Below are positions 9,101-17,792 of a stretch of 64,000 bases of DNA, in pieces (the first letter of the stretch is position 1; each line of letters opens with the position of its first letter). Below the pieces are notes generated by a model. It saw only the letters and a list, made by a program, of their open reading frames with translations. It ran no database searches and was not told where the DNA came from. A program made the translations under genes and the position numbers. Source of the DNA: Marinimicrobium koreense (GTDB taxonomy: Bacteria > Pseudomonadota > Gammaproteobacteria > Pseudomonadales > Cellvibrionaceae); assembly GCF_003762925.1 (NCBI RefSeq), contig NZ_RJUK01000002.1, positions 248,001 through 312,000 on the forward strand, in the 5' to 3' direction.

Positions 9101-9684
9101 CCCGCGGTGTCCACCAGCACGGCATCATTGGTGAACCACCAATCGCAGTGTCGGGTTCCGCCAACGCCCTGCAGCGCTCCGGCACCAAACTTTTCGGCCA
9201 GGGGAAACTCCAGCCCGGAGTTCACCAGCGCGGTGGTTTTGCCCGCACCCGGCGGGCCCACCATGATGTACCAGGGCAGCTCATACAGGGCTCGACTCTT
9301 GTTGGCACGGCCCCGAAAACGACGCTGCCGAAGCACGGCCAGCGCTTCGAAAAAGCGCTGCTGAACCTGCTGGACATCCTCGGCCGCCTGACTACTGACA
9401 TAGTCCGTTGCGTTGGTCTGGCTCTGCTGAATGTCGTCCACCATCGCCCGATTCTGCTGGTGATCCCGCCATTGCAGGCGCAGGTTATTCAGCCCCCACA
9501 GCACCAGCAACACCAGAATGACCAACAGTCGGGTGATGCTGCTGGCCAGGGGCGCCGCGTTTTCATCGCCAAACTTGATCAGGGGTCCGCCAAACCAGAC
9601 CAGCAGCGCCAGAATAAAGACACCCACCAGCGATAAGGTGACCGGGTGGAGCAAGGTATTTTTAATCCGCTTCATCATTACCAT
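6139..9684 (-). CDS. tssM: T6SS membrane-complex protein TssM (IcmF family)
   Basis: An 1181-residue inner-membrane protein, full length for the TssM/IcmF family, which spans the envelope with TssL and TssJ and forms the channel through which the Hcp tube is fired. Two N-terminal transmembrane helices (about 11-33 and 45-67) precede a cytosolic NTPase-like domain with an intact Walker A (GPPGAGKTT, 143-151). A third helix is near residue 455-477, and the remaining 700 residues form the periplasmic part ending in a beta-rich domain. Intact P-loops are not universal in TssM proteins, so ATP binding is plausible here. It is 15 bases after tssL and overlaps tagF. Confidence 0.96.
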   Translation of the reverse strand: MVMMKRIKNTLLHPVTLSLVGVFILALLVWFGGPLIKFGDENAAPLASSITRLLVILVLLVLWGLNNLRLQWRDHQQNRAMVDDIQQSQTNATDYVSSQAAEDVQQVQQRFFEALAVLRQRRFRGRANKSRALYELPWYIMVGPPGAGKTTALVNSGLEFPLAEKFGAGALQGVGGTRHCDWWFTNDAVLVDTAGRYTTQDSHRVVDSSAWEGFLGLLKKHRRRRPINGVIVSISVQDLLTQTEEERASHARTIRTRIDDLMSKLEVRFPVYLMFTKSDLIAGFNEFFEDLGKDEREQVWGLSLPRAGSVESAPDFEFIDAELRQLEARLYERLIWRLHQERDPQRRAAIEHFPTQFEQLNRLVKGFVEQTFAPNRYRYQPLLRGVYYSSGTQDGTPIDRLVSTVSAQFGFGREPAAPGVNRGKGFFLGRLFQDVIFPESELVGTNPRYERWRQWGRRSAYAALAASVVGLVMVWTGSVSRHASDMEDVRSHLSRFEQRQGDGYGPAAPRAHLPALTALAQASSVYDRDAHPVLTGVGLYDGRIDERADQAYQRYLRGPFTQALLRELEQALLDTEDDLQLYNQFRVYQMFGDTSRMEAPQVVEWFTRRWAATVERETQTSLRHHLEGLLALELTDQALNQPLARTVAQRLLQVPVAQRVYNRIQSEPEFQRPVDLRAQYGNQLTAVFELPANARDAIQVPWMFTREGYKSIDLSPRSPVLRELVNDRWIFESLEQSAQTMTEDDLGELSERVTELYLRDYIRTWVGVQQALSIGSFASLNQGSERLARAADPLYSPLLRVLEVSAAQTQLTNPELKEKVAGAGRSQRTSIAAGLIASQMDSTEVDRHFSELHRLMAGDAGQAPIHAVLGEVRKLSDFVQDIRMSPDPQRRAFEIARARFADGEGNPASQLRSYARNLPQPLEQWLNGLSRETWRSILIEARGHVVNEWQAQVYQPYQRMAAGRYPLVGGVDAEMSLYDFSEFFKPGGLHERFVQQYIEPFVQTRGRWHNRQVDGYGLGLSASALAQIRHGQAITELMFRSGESSPRLSLEFKPQDLAKDNARFILDMGDQTLSYSHGPKFWRRVDWSGDQAERRLRLVFEKVNGGASDRVYQGPWAWFRALDDAQVQKTSRSDVFHLTFSSAAADTRADRNTMVYEVRTQSVDNLLTNNPLRRYQCPEVL

Positions 9685-9699
9685 CGGTTCCCTGTTGGT

Positions 9700-10596
9700 C
9701 TACTCAAACGAATCCCTGGAAAAGGTTTCAATCTGCTCATTGACGGTATCGAGCTGCTCCACAACGGGGTTGGAACTGGTGTAAAGCCAGTACCGGAAAC
9801 CGGAAAAAATCAACACCAGGAGCAACGCCACGGCAGCGCTCCAGATCCACAACGGAATGGATTCCCCCAGGGTTGAGGAGGTCCGGCCGAGTCCCTGCCA
9901 ACGTGGCGACAGCGCGCGTTCGTGCTCGCCGCGATACCGGCGAATGGTCCGGTAGAGCTCGTCTTTGATCTGCTCGAGGGCATCGCGTCCGCGGTTTGCC
10001 AGACGGTAGCGCCCTTCGAACCCCAGGCTCAGGCACAAATACATCAACTCCAACATGTCCAGGTTCTGGGATGGGGCCTGGTTCATGCGCTGCAGGATCT
10101 GAAAAAATTTCTCACCCCCTGAGGTTTCATTGTGAAACGCACTGAGCAGAGTCCGCTGCGCCCAGGGACTGTCGCTACCCCAGGGGGTATTGAGTACCGC
10201 CTCATCCAGAACCGAACAGAGAACATAACGGGCCGCCAGCACAATCTCCGGCGGATAGCCCCGGTCCCGGGCCTCCACTTCGAACTCCCGGATCGACTGG
10301 GTCAATTGACGGTACAGACCGCGCACATCAGTGTGGCGTGCCGACTGGCGGACTTTGCCAAATACCAGCAGTAGCGTATTGGCGGAGCTGACCAGAGGAT
10401 TGAGCCCCCGACCGGCAACCAGAGGCTCAGGAGGCAGGTCCATCGCTGATGGTGGCGCGGGTGAATCAACCGGTGAAGGCGCACGCGGCTCTGGTGTTCC
10501 GGCCGCAGCGCGCGGGGTGTTCACGTCTGGTTTCATTCGGGTGCGATCGCCACCGGGGCGAGGCTGGCGAAAGACCGTTTTGTCCGGAGAATCCAT
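9700..10596 (-). CDS. tssL: T6SS membrane-complex protein TssL (DotU/IcmH family), short form
   Basis: A 298-residue DotU/IcmH-type protein. The first 80 residues are Pro/Ala-rich and variable, the cytosolic helical hook domain follows (about 75-240, with LTQSIREFE and CLSLGFEGRY), and a single transmembrane helix lies at about residues 250-272. Only about 25 residues follow it, so there is no OmpA-like peptidoglycan-binding domain fused at the end. Peptidoglycan anchoring must come from another protein. A GAGGAG ribosome-binding site lies a few bases before the ATG at 10596. Gene order tssK-tssL-tssM is the standard one. Confidence 0.95.
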   Translation of the reverse strand: MDSPDKTVFRQPRPGGDRTRMKPDVNTPRAAAGTPEPRAPSPVDSPAPPSAMDLPPEPLVAGRGLNPLVSSANTLLLVFGKVRQSARHTDVRGLYRQLTQSIREFEVEARDRGYPPEIVLAARYVLCSVLDEAVLNTPWGSDSPWAQRTLLSAFHNETSGGEKFFQILQRMNQAPSQNLDMLELMYLCLSLGFEGRYRLANRGRDALEQIKDELYRTIRRYRGEHERALSPRWQGLGRTSSTLGESIPLWIWSAAVALLLVLIFSGFRYWLYTSSNPVVEQLDTVNEQIETFSRDSFE

Positions 10597-10625
10597 GGGT
10601 GCTCCTCAATATCGAGAGGCGATCG

Positions 10626-11960
10626 CTATTGGCGAATCGCCCAGAACTCCATTTCCAGGCCGGGGAAGTCTCCGCCCACGTGCAACGCAAAGCCACCCGA
10701 GCTGGCCATTTCCCGCCAGAAGGCGCTGTGCTGATCCAACTCAAAGTAGGCGTATCCCGACCGGTAGGGAATCTGCCGCGGCGCCACGGGCAAAGGTTTG
10801 ATGGCAATACCCGGCATGGCGGCGTTGACCAACTGCCGGATACGCTCCACCGGGCCCACTTTGATCTGCGCCGGCAGGCGCGAGCGCAGGGTTTCCTCGG
10901 CGATATCGGCGCGCACTGCCAACACAAACGTAGCCGAAGAAAGCAGCGAGCGATCGGGAATGGTACCCACGCGGATACCGTATTTCTTTTCCTCAAGCGG
11001 CAGCCCGATGGCGGTCTGCTCATACACCATCGACAGGTAGCTGCGCAGGGTGGTCATCAGGGGCAAAAACGTGGCTTGCAATTGATCGTGCCGATACGGC
11101 GCAAACTCCGGTGGCCGCTTCTCCCTGGCGACAAAGGTCGACAACTCTCCGGCCATCAGCAGCAGTTGCTGAAACAGCGCCAGAGGATGCAGATTGCGCA
11201 CCGTGGCCAGATGGGCGATCAGGGGTTCATAGCGGTTGATCATCTGCAGCATCATGTAGTCGGCGATTTCCGCGGTTCCGCCCCGGCGGGCATCCGCCAG
11301 ACGGCCCGCAATTGCCTCGCCCCGATGATGCAGCATCCCCGATAACTCGGGCAGAAAGCCCGCGAGTCTGGGGGCGGCCGTACAATCGAGACAGGTGGCC
11401 AAGTACTGCTCATCGAGCAGCACGTTGTGGTCATCGCGCACCTCCGCAATGCGCAGCACGCCAATACAGGCATACCCGCTGAGATCCTCGGACTCGAGCG
11501 TCAGGCGTAACCGGAGCTTACCCACATCCACGGGACGGGTATCTCCGCCATCCGAGGTGACATCCCGCGCACTGACTTCCGACACGTAATAGCGGGCCAG
11601 GGCCTGTGCATCATCTTCCCGGGAGACGTCCACCGCGCCCGGCCGACGAACCGGTACCGCAAGATACACCAGCGTATTGTGGGCGCCTTCGGGAACCTCG
11701 AGCACCCCGGGCGCATCATCCACTTCGGGGAAATTGAAGGGAGTACCATCGGGGAACACGCCCCGCCCCCGGGACACGGACAGCTTGCCCAGTTTGAGCA
11801 ACTCCTGATCCAGCTCCAATGCCTGTAATCCCCAGGCATAGGCGCCCAGGGCACTGCACTTGGCATCGATGTAGCGTTCGACGTAGCGGTCGTACTGCTG
11901 AAAGTGCTGAGGGTTCAGAAACATCCCCTCGGACCAGATGACTTTGCTGCTCAACGACAT
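10626..11960 (-). CDS. tssK: T6SS baseplate protein TssK
   Basis: A 444-residue TssK (ImpJ/VasE) protein, the normal length for the family. TssK trimers connect the baseplate to the TssL-TssM membrane complex in the cytosol. The N-terminus carries the recognisable family start (VIWSEGMFLNPQHFQQYDRY), and the C-terminal beta-rich part includes YFELDQHSAFWREM. It has no signal peptide or membrane segment. It sits 42 bases after tssJ and 29 before tssL, in the usual J-K-L-M order. Confidence 0.96.
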   Translation of the reverse strand: MSLSSKVIWSEGMFLNPQHFQQYDRYVERYIDAKCSALGAYAWGLQALELDQELLKLGKLSVSRGRGVFPDGTPFNFPEVDDAPGVLEVPEGAHNTLVYLAVPVRRPGAVDVSREDDAQALARYYVSEVSARDVTSDGGDTRPVDVGKLRLRLTLESEDLSGYACIGVLRIAEVRDDHNVLLDEQYLATCLDCTAAPRLAGFLPELSGMLHHRGEAIAGRLADARRGGTAEIADYMMLQMINRYEPLIAHLATVRNLHPLALFQQLLLMAGELSTFVAREKRPPEFAPYRHDQLQATFLPLMTTLRSYLSMVYEQTAIGLPLEEKKYGIRVGTIPDRSLLSSATFVLAVRADIAEETLRSRLPAQIKVGPVERIRQLVNAAMPGIAIKPLPVAPRQIPYRSGYAYFELDQHSAFWREMASSGGFALHVGGDFPGLEMEFWAIRQ

Positions 11961-12002
11961 GGTCTATCTTCCCTATTGTTGCCGGTTCATTGTGGGTTCC
12001 AA

Positions 12003-12497
12003 TCAGTTCAGCACTGACAACTGGTTACCCGAGATCTGCAGTTTGATGACATCCCTGAACACGTTGCGCGCGGTAACGGGAATGACGACTTTGTAGGCGG
12101 CGCGCTGGTACTGATAGAACTCGGCCATGATGCCGACATAGCGCGTGTTCGCATCGAGTACCAGCTCATGGTCCCGAATCTCGCCGGGGACCACACCGGG
12201 TAGCTGGCGTCGACGTACCAACGTATCACCGAGCACGGCCGAGTCACGTTCATACAGACGCACAAAGTCAGCGTCAGCAAACGCCTGTTCGGCGGTCAGC
12301 TCGTAAAACCTCAGCACCACCGGCGCGGGCTCGTTGCTGTGATCGGGATTGATGTCCGCGCGCGCGTCAATGGACAGCCTGACATCGGTCTGTAACTTGA
12401 GCATGCCCCCGACGCGACTTTCCTGATTCGCGCAGGCGGTCAACCAACACACCAGCAGAACCGGGAAAAGCCTACGAAGTAAATCAAACCGTTCCAT
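12003..12497 (-). CDS. tssJ: T6SS outer-membrane lipoprotein TssJ
   Basis: A 164-residue lipoprotein. The signal peptide ends in the lipobox LTAC (cysteine near residue 22), followed by Ala-Asn rather than Asp at position +2, consistent with outer-membrane sorting. The mature part is a transthyretin-like beta-sandwich of the TssJ/VasD family, with the recognisable DINPDHSNEPAPVVLRFYEL region. TssJ anchors the TssM periplasmic domain to the outer membrane. An AGGAGA site precedes the start at 12497. It is the second gene of the left operon, after tagH. Confidence 0.93.
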   Translation of the reverse strand: MERFDLLRRLFPVLLVCWLTACANQESRVGGMLKLQTDVRLSIDARADINPDHSNEPAPVVLRFYELTAEQAFADADFVRLYERDSAVLGDTLVRRRQLPGVVPGEIRDHELVLDANTRYVGIMAEFYQYQRAAYKVVIPVTARNVFRDVIKLQISGNQLSVLN

Positions 12498-12541
12498 AAT
12501 TCATGTCTCCTATCGTTACCGGTCGATCATCGCGACGCCGC

Positions 12542-14050
12542 TCAGGGACGCAGGGCAGACAGGCGACGCAACTGATCCTGATACGCCTGTACAAACTCGT
12601 CACCGAAAATCTGCTGAAAAGAGCGCTCCATGTTGTCACTCAGGCCCCGGTAGTGCGCTCGGTAGTTGTCCCAATAGCGCGCCTTGCGTAAGGGCGGTAT
12701 GACGCTGGGTTTTTGTTGGCTGTTCGCATTGGCCTCGAAACGATCCGGATCGAACTCCTTGAGCATATGCTCAAACGCTCGACGCATACCGGAGATCATT
12801 GCCAACTGGTGTTCCGCAATTTCCTGGAATCCCTCGCGAATGGCCTGCAAAGGCTCCTTGTACGCCTGGCTTCGACGCACAAAAATATTCTCTAGCGCTT
12901 CATCGACGTCGGCGGAGAACTTGAGGGGATTGTTCTCCACGGGCTGAATGGTGGTGACATTCATCCGAAACTCGTTTTTTATGCTGGCCCGAGAGCGCAA
13001 CACCTGCATCAACCCTTCAATCACCTCCCGCATCATGGTGCCGATCAGCGGCTCCAGCTCTCCTCGCGCCTCCGGGCTCAGTCGGTCCAGGTCCACCCCC
13101 ATGGCGGAAAATAGCGCCTCCGATGTCCGAGGTGACATGGGACCTGCGGAAGACTGGGTGGACGTAACCTCCACAGGTTCAGCGCGGCTGACCGGAGTCG
13201 GGCGATCCGGGCTCGGGCGCTTGCCAGGCTGTGGCGTGACGACAGGCCCTGGTACTTCCTGTATCGCGTTGCCGTCATGCCCAGCGGGTTCATCCCACAG
13301 TTGTGCATCCGTTGGCTGGGGGCCGGCTGCCCACTCGGGCTCGCGGTCGATCTGCGGGGAGGCGGAGTCGGACTCGCGCCCCACAGGCTCCAGCCAGTCG
13401 GTGGGAATCAGTTGTTCCTGATGGGCCTCTGGCCAGTGGATCGCGTCGACGGACGGGTCCTGCCACTTCGATTCGGAATCGGAGAAGGCCCCTTCGCCAG
13501 GGCCGGGATACAGTGCTGTGGATTCATTGTGCCAGGGTTCGCGCTCGGCACCGGATGCGCCATCCAACATCTGCAGAGGATCCAGGGAATCTCGGGACGG
13601 GTCGGCGACCGGACCGGCATCGAAGGGATCACAGGCAAAGGGATCATCGACGGAAAAAGGCGTGGCGGGATGCTCCTCTGGCGCGGGCTCCGTCGCAAAA
13701 GGCGACGCATCGAGCGAGCCGGCCTCGGCATTCAACAGATCGATCGCGAACGTGTAGTCGCCTATCTCAACCTGATCGCCGTGATTGATCGTCGTCACCA
13801 CGCCTTTGCCCAAAGGCTCTGACGAACCGTTGATAAAAGTGCCGTTGGTGCTGTGGTCGATCAACTGAAAGCGTCCCTGTTCGACCGTAAATTCGCAGTG
13901 GCGAGCCGACAGAATCCGGGCGGGATCCGGCAGAACCCAGTGATTATCGGGACCACGCCCGATCGTTCCGCCGTGCTGATCGAATGAAAATTGCTGTTGG
14001 GGAAGAGAGGCGCCTTCTGGCGTTTTGATCATCCTGAGCTGTAAGTTCAT
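12542..14050 (-). CDS. tagH: T6SS FHA-domain protein TagH (ImpI/Fha-like)
   Basis: A 502-residue protein with an N-terminal forkhead-associated domain (about residues 1-100: TIGRGPDNHWVLPD, SARHCEF, DHSTNGTFING), which binds phosphothreonine. A long acidic, Pro/Gln-rich low-complexity linker (about 110-300) follows. The C-terminal TagH domain (about 320-500) contains NPLKFSADVDEALENIF and ends near YQDQLRRLS. In Pseudomonas the equivalent Fha1 is the PpkA substrate whose phosphorylation licenses assembly. I chose the ATG at 14050 because the FHA domain begins there; 79 more upstream codons are open but unlike the family. It is the first gene of the left operon. Confidence 0.94.
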   Translation of the reverse strand: MNLQLRMIKTPEGASLPQQQFSFDQHGGTIGRGPDNHWVLPDPARILSARHCEFTVEQGRFQLIDHSTNGTFINGSSEPLGKGVVTTINHGDQVEIGDYTFAIDLLNAEAGSLDASPFATEPAPEEHPATPFSVDDPFACDPFDAGPVADPSRDSLDPLQMLDGASGAEREPWHNESTALYPGPGEGAFSDSESKWQDPSVDAIHWPEAHQEQLIPTDWLEPVGRESDSASPQIDREPEWAAGPQPTDAQLWDEPAGHDGNAIQEVPGPVVTPQPGKRPSPDRPTPVSRAEPVEVTSTQSSAGPMSPRTSEALFSAMGVDLDRLSPEARGELEPLIGTMMREVIEGLMQVLRSRASIKNEFRMNVTTIQPVENNPLKFSADVDEALENIFVRRSQAYKEPLQAIREGFQEIAEHQLAMISGMRRAFEHMLKEFDPDRFEANANSQQKPSVIPPLRKARYWDNYRAHYRGLSDNMERSFQQIFGDEFVQAYQDQLRRLSALRP

Positions 14051-14234
14051 TCCGTTATCATCCCGAAAGTGTCCGTTTTCTTTACGCTCTATTCGCTGCG
14101 CCGTCTGGGCGTCGAGCCAGAGGGTTTTATGCGGCGTTCGCCCTTCGTTGCCCGAAGGACATTCCCTGGCGCAGATCACAAAATTTTTTGAGCCACGCCA
14201 TTGCGATGCGCCGGCCATTCTGTGATGGAAACGG

Positions 14235-14264
14235 ATTGTACACCATATTTTTTTTGAAACAGAA
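14235..14264 (-). promoter_or_regulatory. Candidate promoter for the tagH-exbD operon
   Basis: On the minus strand, TACAAT (14240-14235) is a good -10 hexamer, but no good -35 lies at 17 bases upstream, where the DNA is an A/T-rich run. A transcript from here would have a leader of roughly 180 bases before the tagH ATG. The AACGGATTG copy at 14230 overlaps the -10, so a protein bound there could block it. Assigned by eye only. Confidence 0.25.
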
Positions 14265-14314
14265 TCAAAAATATTGCACTCGGTCACATTTTTCGACGCG
14301 GAACAAAAAAATAT

Positions 14315-14343
14315 TTGGCATTCGATTCGTAAACAGTTAATTT
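14315..14343 (+). promoter_or_regulatory. Candidate promoter for the tssA operon
   Basis: TTGGCA (14315-14320) is one base from the sigma-70 -35 consensus and is followed after 17 bases by TAATTT (14338-14343), a weak -10. The leader to tssA would be about 190 bases and would contain AACGGATTG at 14391. Assigned by eye, with low confidence. Confidence 0.25.
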
Positions 14344-14538
14344 TTTAATCGCGCTGTGGTAGCTTTCTCCATCTCCAGCGAATAGCCAACAACGGATTGT
14401 TATGTTTATTTATGTGACGGACTACCTTCATTCCTTCGCGGAATGTCTGCATCAGACCAGAAAAAAGCCGTTAAAGTCGATGTGACTCAAGGCCGGCAGT
14501 GACAGGAATCAGCAGAACACCATAGGGAAAGACAGGCA

Positions 14539-15648
14539 ATGGCTTCACCCCATATCATTGAACTCGACGATTTACTCGCCCCTATCGCTGAGGATACACC
14601 CTCGGGTGAAGACCCTCGCGCCAGTGCGTCTCCGAACTCAACCTACCAGACACTCAAGCGCGAACGATCCAGTGCCCGAGCGGCGGAACGCAAGTCCGTA
14701 CACGACGGCGACAGCCAGGAGGCCGACCGCCATTGGCGTGAAGTACTCAACCTGGCACCCAAACTTCTCAGGGAAGAAGCCAAGGATCTCGAAGTCGCAA
14801 GTTGGTACACCGAAGCCCTGGTACGCAAACAGGGCTTTCAGGGCTTGCGCGATGCGTTCGCACTGATTCGCGGGTTGGTCGAACAATATTGGGAGGACAT
14901 TTACCCGACACCAGACGAAGACGGCCTGGAAACTCGCGTGGCTCCTCTCTCCGGACTTAACGGTGAGGGGGCAGAGGGCGTTCTGATCGCACCGATTCGT
15001 CGCGTCCCCATCACGGAAGGACAACCCCCCGCCCCTTTCAGCTACTGGCACTACCAGCAGGCACTCGACATTCAGAAGCTGGCCGATGAAGACGCCCGTC
15101 AGGCAAAAGAAGCCAAACTCGGTTATGGGCTGGGAGATATCGAGAAAGCCGTCCGGGAATCAGACGACACATTCTTTCAGAACCAGCGGGAAGATCTGGA
15201 TCAGGCAATTGAGCATTTTCGTGCCTGCCAGAGCCTACTGGATCAACACTGTGGTATTGAGCTGGCGCCCCCGTCCCGCAATATTCTCGAGGTTCTGGAA
15301 GAGTGTCGCGGCGCCGTCAATCATCTGGGGCGCGACAAGCTATCGCCCGCGAACGAATCCGAAGACAGTGCGCCCGAGGCGGTCGAAGCGACCGGGACGA
15401 CAGACGTTCCCGCGAACACGCCTGCCGCCCGAAAAGCGCTGGATCGCGACGAGGCCTTCCGTCAACTTCGGGAGATTGCCGAATTTTTCCGCACCACCGA
15501 ACCCCACTCCCCGGTGTCCTACCTGCTTCAGAAGGCCGTCAAGTGGGGCAATATGCGTCTGGACGAACTGATTCAGGAGCTGATACCAGACGATAGTTCT
15601 CGCACGCATTACAGCGAGCTGACGGGCGTAGAAATCACCGAGGATTAA
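14539..15648 (+). CDS. tssA: T6SS cap/assembly protein TssA (ImpA family)
   Basis: A 369-residue ImpA_N-domain protein. The family N-terminus is plain (LLAPIAEDTPSGEDPR, then RHWREVLNLAPKLL in the form DRHWREVLNL), and the C-terminus has the TEPHSPVSYLLQKAVKWG motif typical of short TssA proteins. TssA docks with the membrane complex and baseplate, primes tail polymerisation and then rides on the growing sheath end. It is cytosolic. It opens the right-hand operon, with GGGAAAGACAGGCA before the ATG, and tssB follows after 56 bases. Confidence 0.94.
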   Translation: MASPHIIELDDLLAPIAEDTPSGEDPRASASPNSTYQTLKRERSSARAAERKSVHDGDSQEADRHWREVLNLAPKLLREEAKDLEVASWYTEALVRKQGFQGLRDAFALIRGLVEQYWEDIYPTPDEDGLETRVAPLSGLNGEGAEGVLIAPIRRVPITEGQPPAPFSYWHYQQALDIQKLADEDARQAKEAKLGYGLGDIEKAVRESDDTFFQNQREDLDQAIEHFRACQSLLDQHCGIELAPPSRNILEVLEECRGAVNHLGRDKLSPANESEDSAPEAVEATGTTDVPANTPAARKALDRDEAFRQLREIAEFFRTTEPHSPVSYLLQKAVKWGNMRLDELIQELIPDDSSRTHYSELTGVEITED

Positions 15649-15704
15649 CCCCGTAAAAGGCAGTAGTGACGACCAACCAAACCAATGACAGAGGATTAGG
15701 GATT

Positions 15705-16235
15705 ATGTCCGACAGTATCCACGACAAACTCAAGCGCGTGCGCAAGCCTCGCGTTCATATTACCTACGATGTTGAAACCAACGGCACGATCGCCGAGAAG
15801 GAATTGCCCTTTGTCATGGGCGTGATGGGGGACTACTCGGGTGATAACATCGAGGCCAAGAAGTCCCTGAAAGACCGGAAGTTCTCCCAGATTGATCGGG
15901 ACAACTTCAACGACATCATGGGCAAGGTCAACCCCAAGCTGGGATTCCAGGTGGCCAACAAGCTGGAAGATGATGACAGCGAAATGAAGGTCGAGCTCGA
16001 CTTCAACCGCATGGAAGACTTTGAACCTCATCGGATCGTGCAGCAGGTCGAACCGCTGAGCAAGTTGATGGATACCCGCAATAAACTGCGTGATCTGTTG
16101 ACCAAAGCAGACCGGTCCGAGGACCTGGAAAACCTGCTGGAAAGTGTACTGAGTGATACCGAAGCTTTGGCCGCCCTGTCCGGCGAGCTGGGTGTGGGTG
16201 CAGAGCAAAAGGAGGAAGCGAAAGATGGCGAATAA
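15705..16235 (+). CDS. tssB: T6SS contractile sheath small subunit TssB
   Basis: A 176-residue TssB/VipA/ImpB protein. The family core is intact: [26 protein letters not shown], and [14 protein letters not shown]. With TssC it forms the tubular sheath that contracts to propel the Hcp tube. I start it at the ATG at 15705, preceded by AGAGGATTAGGG. A GTG 13 codons earlier is open but has no family similarity. It overlaps tssC1 by 11 bases, so the two sheath subunits are translationally coupled. Confidence 0.96.
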   Translation: MSDSIHDKLKRVRKPRVHITYDVETNGTIAEKELPFVMGVMGDYSGDNIEAKKSLKDRKFSQIDRDNFNDIMGKVNPKLGFQVANKLEDDDSEMKVELDFNRMEDFEPHRIVQQVEPLSKLMDTRNKLRDLLTKADRSEDLENLLESVLSDTEALAALSGELGVGAEQKEEAKDGE

Positions 16236-17715
16236 CGAAGAACAGGTGATGGAGCAGGCGGAAGCCGACGTACAGGAAGTCAGCTTTCTCGAGCAGGCCA
16301 TTACGGCGACCCGACAGACGCCGGCGGACGAGACTCAGGATCTGCTCAAGACCCTGACTCAGGAAGCCATGAACGGCACGGTCAAATGGGACAAGAACCT
16401 GACCGTCACCATCAATCGCGCCATCGCGGCGGTCGACCAGTTGATGTCCCAGCAACTGTCGGAAATCATGCACCATGAAAAATTCCAGAAGCTTGAAGGC
16501 TCCTGGCGTGGACTGAACCACCTGGTGATGAACTCCGAGACCGGCTCCCAGCTCAAGATCCGCATGCTCAACCTGAGCAAGAAAGAGCTGACCAAGGATC
16601 TCGAGAAAGCGGTGGAGTTTGACCAGAGTCAGATTTTCAAGAAAATTTACGAAAGCGAATTTGGCACCGCTGGCGGTCAACCCTACTCCGCACTGATTGG
16701 CGACTATGAGTTCTCCTCTCACCCAGACGATATCTCGCTGCTCAGCCAGATGTCCAACGTGGCCGCCGCCGGCTTCTGCCCATTCCTGACCGCTGCGGCG
16801 CCGCAGATGTTCGGCTTTGAGGATTATACCGAGCTGTCCAAACCGCGCGATCTGGAAAAGATTTTTGATTCCGCCGAGTACATTCAATGGCGCAGTTTCC
16901 GGGAAAGTGACGATGCCCGCTTTGTGACCCTGACCATGCCCCGGGTACTGGCCCGCCTGCCGTACGGCCAGTCGACCAAACCCATTGAGGCGTTCAACTA
17001 CGAAGAAGTACCGGTGGGTGAGGACGGCAAACATCGAGCCACCGAGCACGATGATTATTGTTGGATGAACGCTGCCTACGCACTGGGCACCACCCTAACC
17101 AAAGCCTTCGCCGAGTACGGCTGGTGCACCAGCATTCGCGGTGCCGAAGGGGGCGGTCGTGTCGATGGGCTGCCCAGTCATACCTTTGTCAGTGACGATG
17201 GTGACGTGGATCAGAAATGCCCGACTGAAATCGGCATTACCGACCGCCGTGAAGCAGAGCTTAGCAAGCTGGGCTTTCTGCCGCTGTGCCACTACAAAAA
17301 TACCGACTACGCGGTATTTTTCGGGGCCCAGACCGCACAGAAGCCGCCCAAGTTTGATGATCCCGAGGCGAGCGCCAACGCGGCGATTTCCGCCCGTCTG
17401 CCGTACATCATGGCAACCTCCCGCATCGCCCACTTCCTGAAAGTGATGGCGCGCGACAAGGTCGGCTCGTTCATGGAAGCGGGGGAAGCCGAAGAGTGGC
17501 TCAACCGCTGGATCGGCAACTACGTGAATGGCAGCCCCGGCGCCAGCGCCGAAATGAAAGCCCGCTTCCCATTGGCCGAGGCTCACGTCGAGGTCAAGGA
17601 AGTCCCGGGCCAACCCGGCGTATTCAATGCGGTCGCCTGGATGCGCCCCTGGTTGCAGATGGAAGAGCTGACCGCCTCCCTACGCCTGGTAGCCAACATC
17701 CCCAAGGCGGGCTAA
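16225..17715 (+). CDS. tssC: T6SS contractile sheath large subunit TssC (copy 1)
   Basis: A 496-residue TssC/VipB/ImpC protein, the standard length. Conserved stretches include [58 protein letters not shown] in the form [15 protein letters not shown], and a C-terminal [19 protein letters not shown]. The ATG at 16225 lies inside the end of tssB behind GGAGG. This is the sheath subunit most like canonical TssC. A second, divergent TssC-family gene follows after 77 bases that contain a strong hairpin and T-tract, so this gene may be the end of a short, highly expressed transcript. Confidence 0.96.
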   Translation: MANNEEQVMEQAEADVQEVSFLEQAITATRQTPADETQDLLKTLTQEAMNGTVKWDKNLTVTINRAIAAVDQLMSQQLSEIMHHEKFQKLEGSWRGLNHLVMNSETGSQLKIRMLNLSKKELTKDLEKAVEFDQSQIFKKIYESEFGTAGGQPYSALIGDYEFSSHPDDISLLSQMSNVAAAGFCPFLTAAAPQMFGFEDYTELSKPRDLEKIFDSAEYIQWRSFRESDDARFVTLTMPRVLARLPYGQSTKPIEAFNYEEVPVGEDGKHRATEHDDYCWMNAAYALGTTLTKAFAEYGWCTSIRGAEGGGRVDGLPSHTFVSDDGDVDQKCPTEIGITDRREAELSKLGFLPLCHYKNTDYAVFFGAQTAQKPPKFDDPEASANAAISARLPYIMATSRIAHFLKVMARDKVGSFMEAGEAEEWLNRWIGNYVNGSPGASAEMKARFPLAEAHVEVKEVPGQPGVFNAVAWMRPWLQMEELTASLRLVANIPKAG

Positions 17716-17727
17716 AGCCAGCGCCCA

Positions 17728-17766
17728 AATAGGGCGGCGGAGGGATCCGCGCCCTATTGTTTTTTT
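17728..17766 (+). terminator. Rho-independent terminator or attenuator between tssC1 and tssC2
   Basis: A GC-rich inverted repeat (AATAGGGC-G-GCGGA / TCCGC-GCCCTATT, one bulged G, four-base loop) is followed directly by a run of seven T with one interruption. It lies inside an otherwise continuous operon, so it probably acts as a partial terminator that lets tssA-tssB-tssC1 be made in excess over the downstream baseplate genes. Confidence 0.75.
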
Positions 17767-17792
17767 CTTCTTAACGGATTCTCTGGCACGCA

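Larger units (their letters stand above)
14051..14538. promoter_or_regulatory. Divergent control region between the two T6SS operons
   Basis: A 488-base non-coding region that must drive both operons. The part from about 14235 to 14350 is much more AT-rich than the surrounding genes, with several A and T runs, as expected for promoters and possible binding of H-NS-like silencers. It holds two copies of AACGGATTG, at 14230-14238 and 14391-14399, a word also seen in two other non-coding stretches of this window. I found no convincing sigma-54 (-24/-12) promoter, although many T6SS clusters use one. No further ORF with a ribosome-binding site is evident. Confidence 0.6.

Noticed and set aside
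7738-9636. 632-codon plus-strand ORF opposite tssM
   Set aside because: It is the antisense shadow of tssM in GC-rich DNA; the minus-strand frame has clear family motifs.
14051-14538. Sigma-54 promoter for the T6SS operons
   Set aside because: TTGGCA at 14315 lacks the TTGC element at the needed distance, so I could not support a -24/-12 site.
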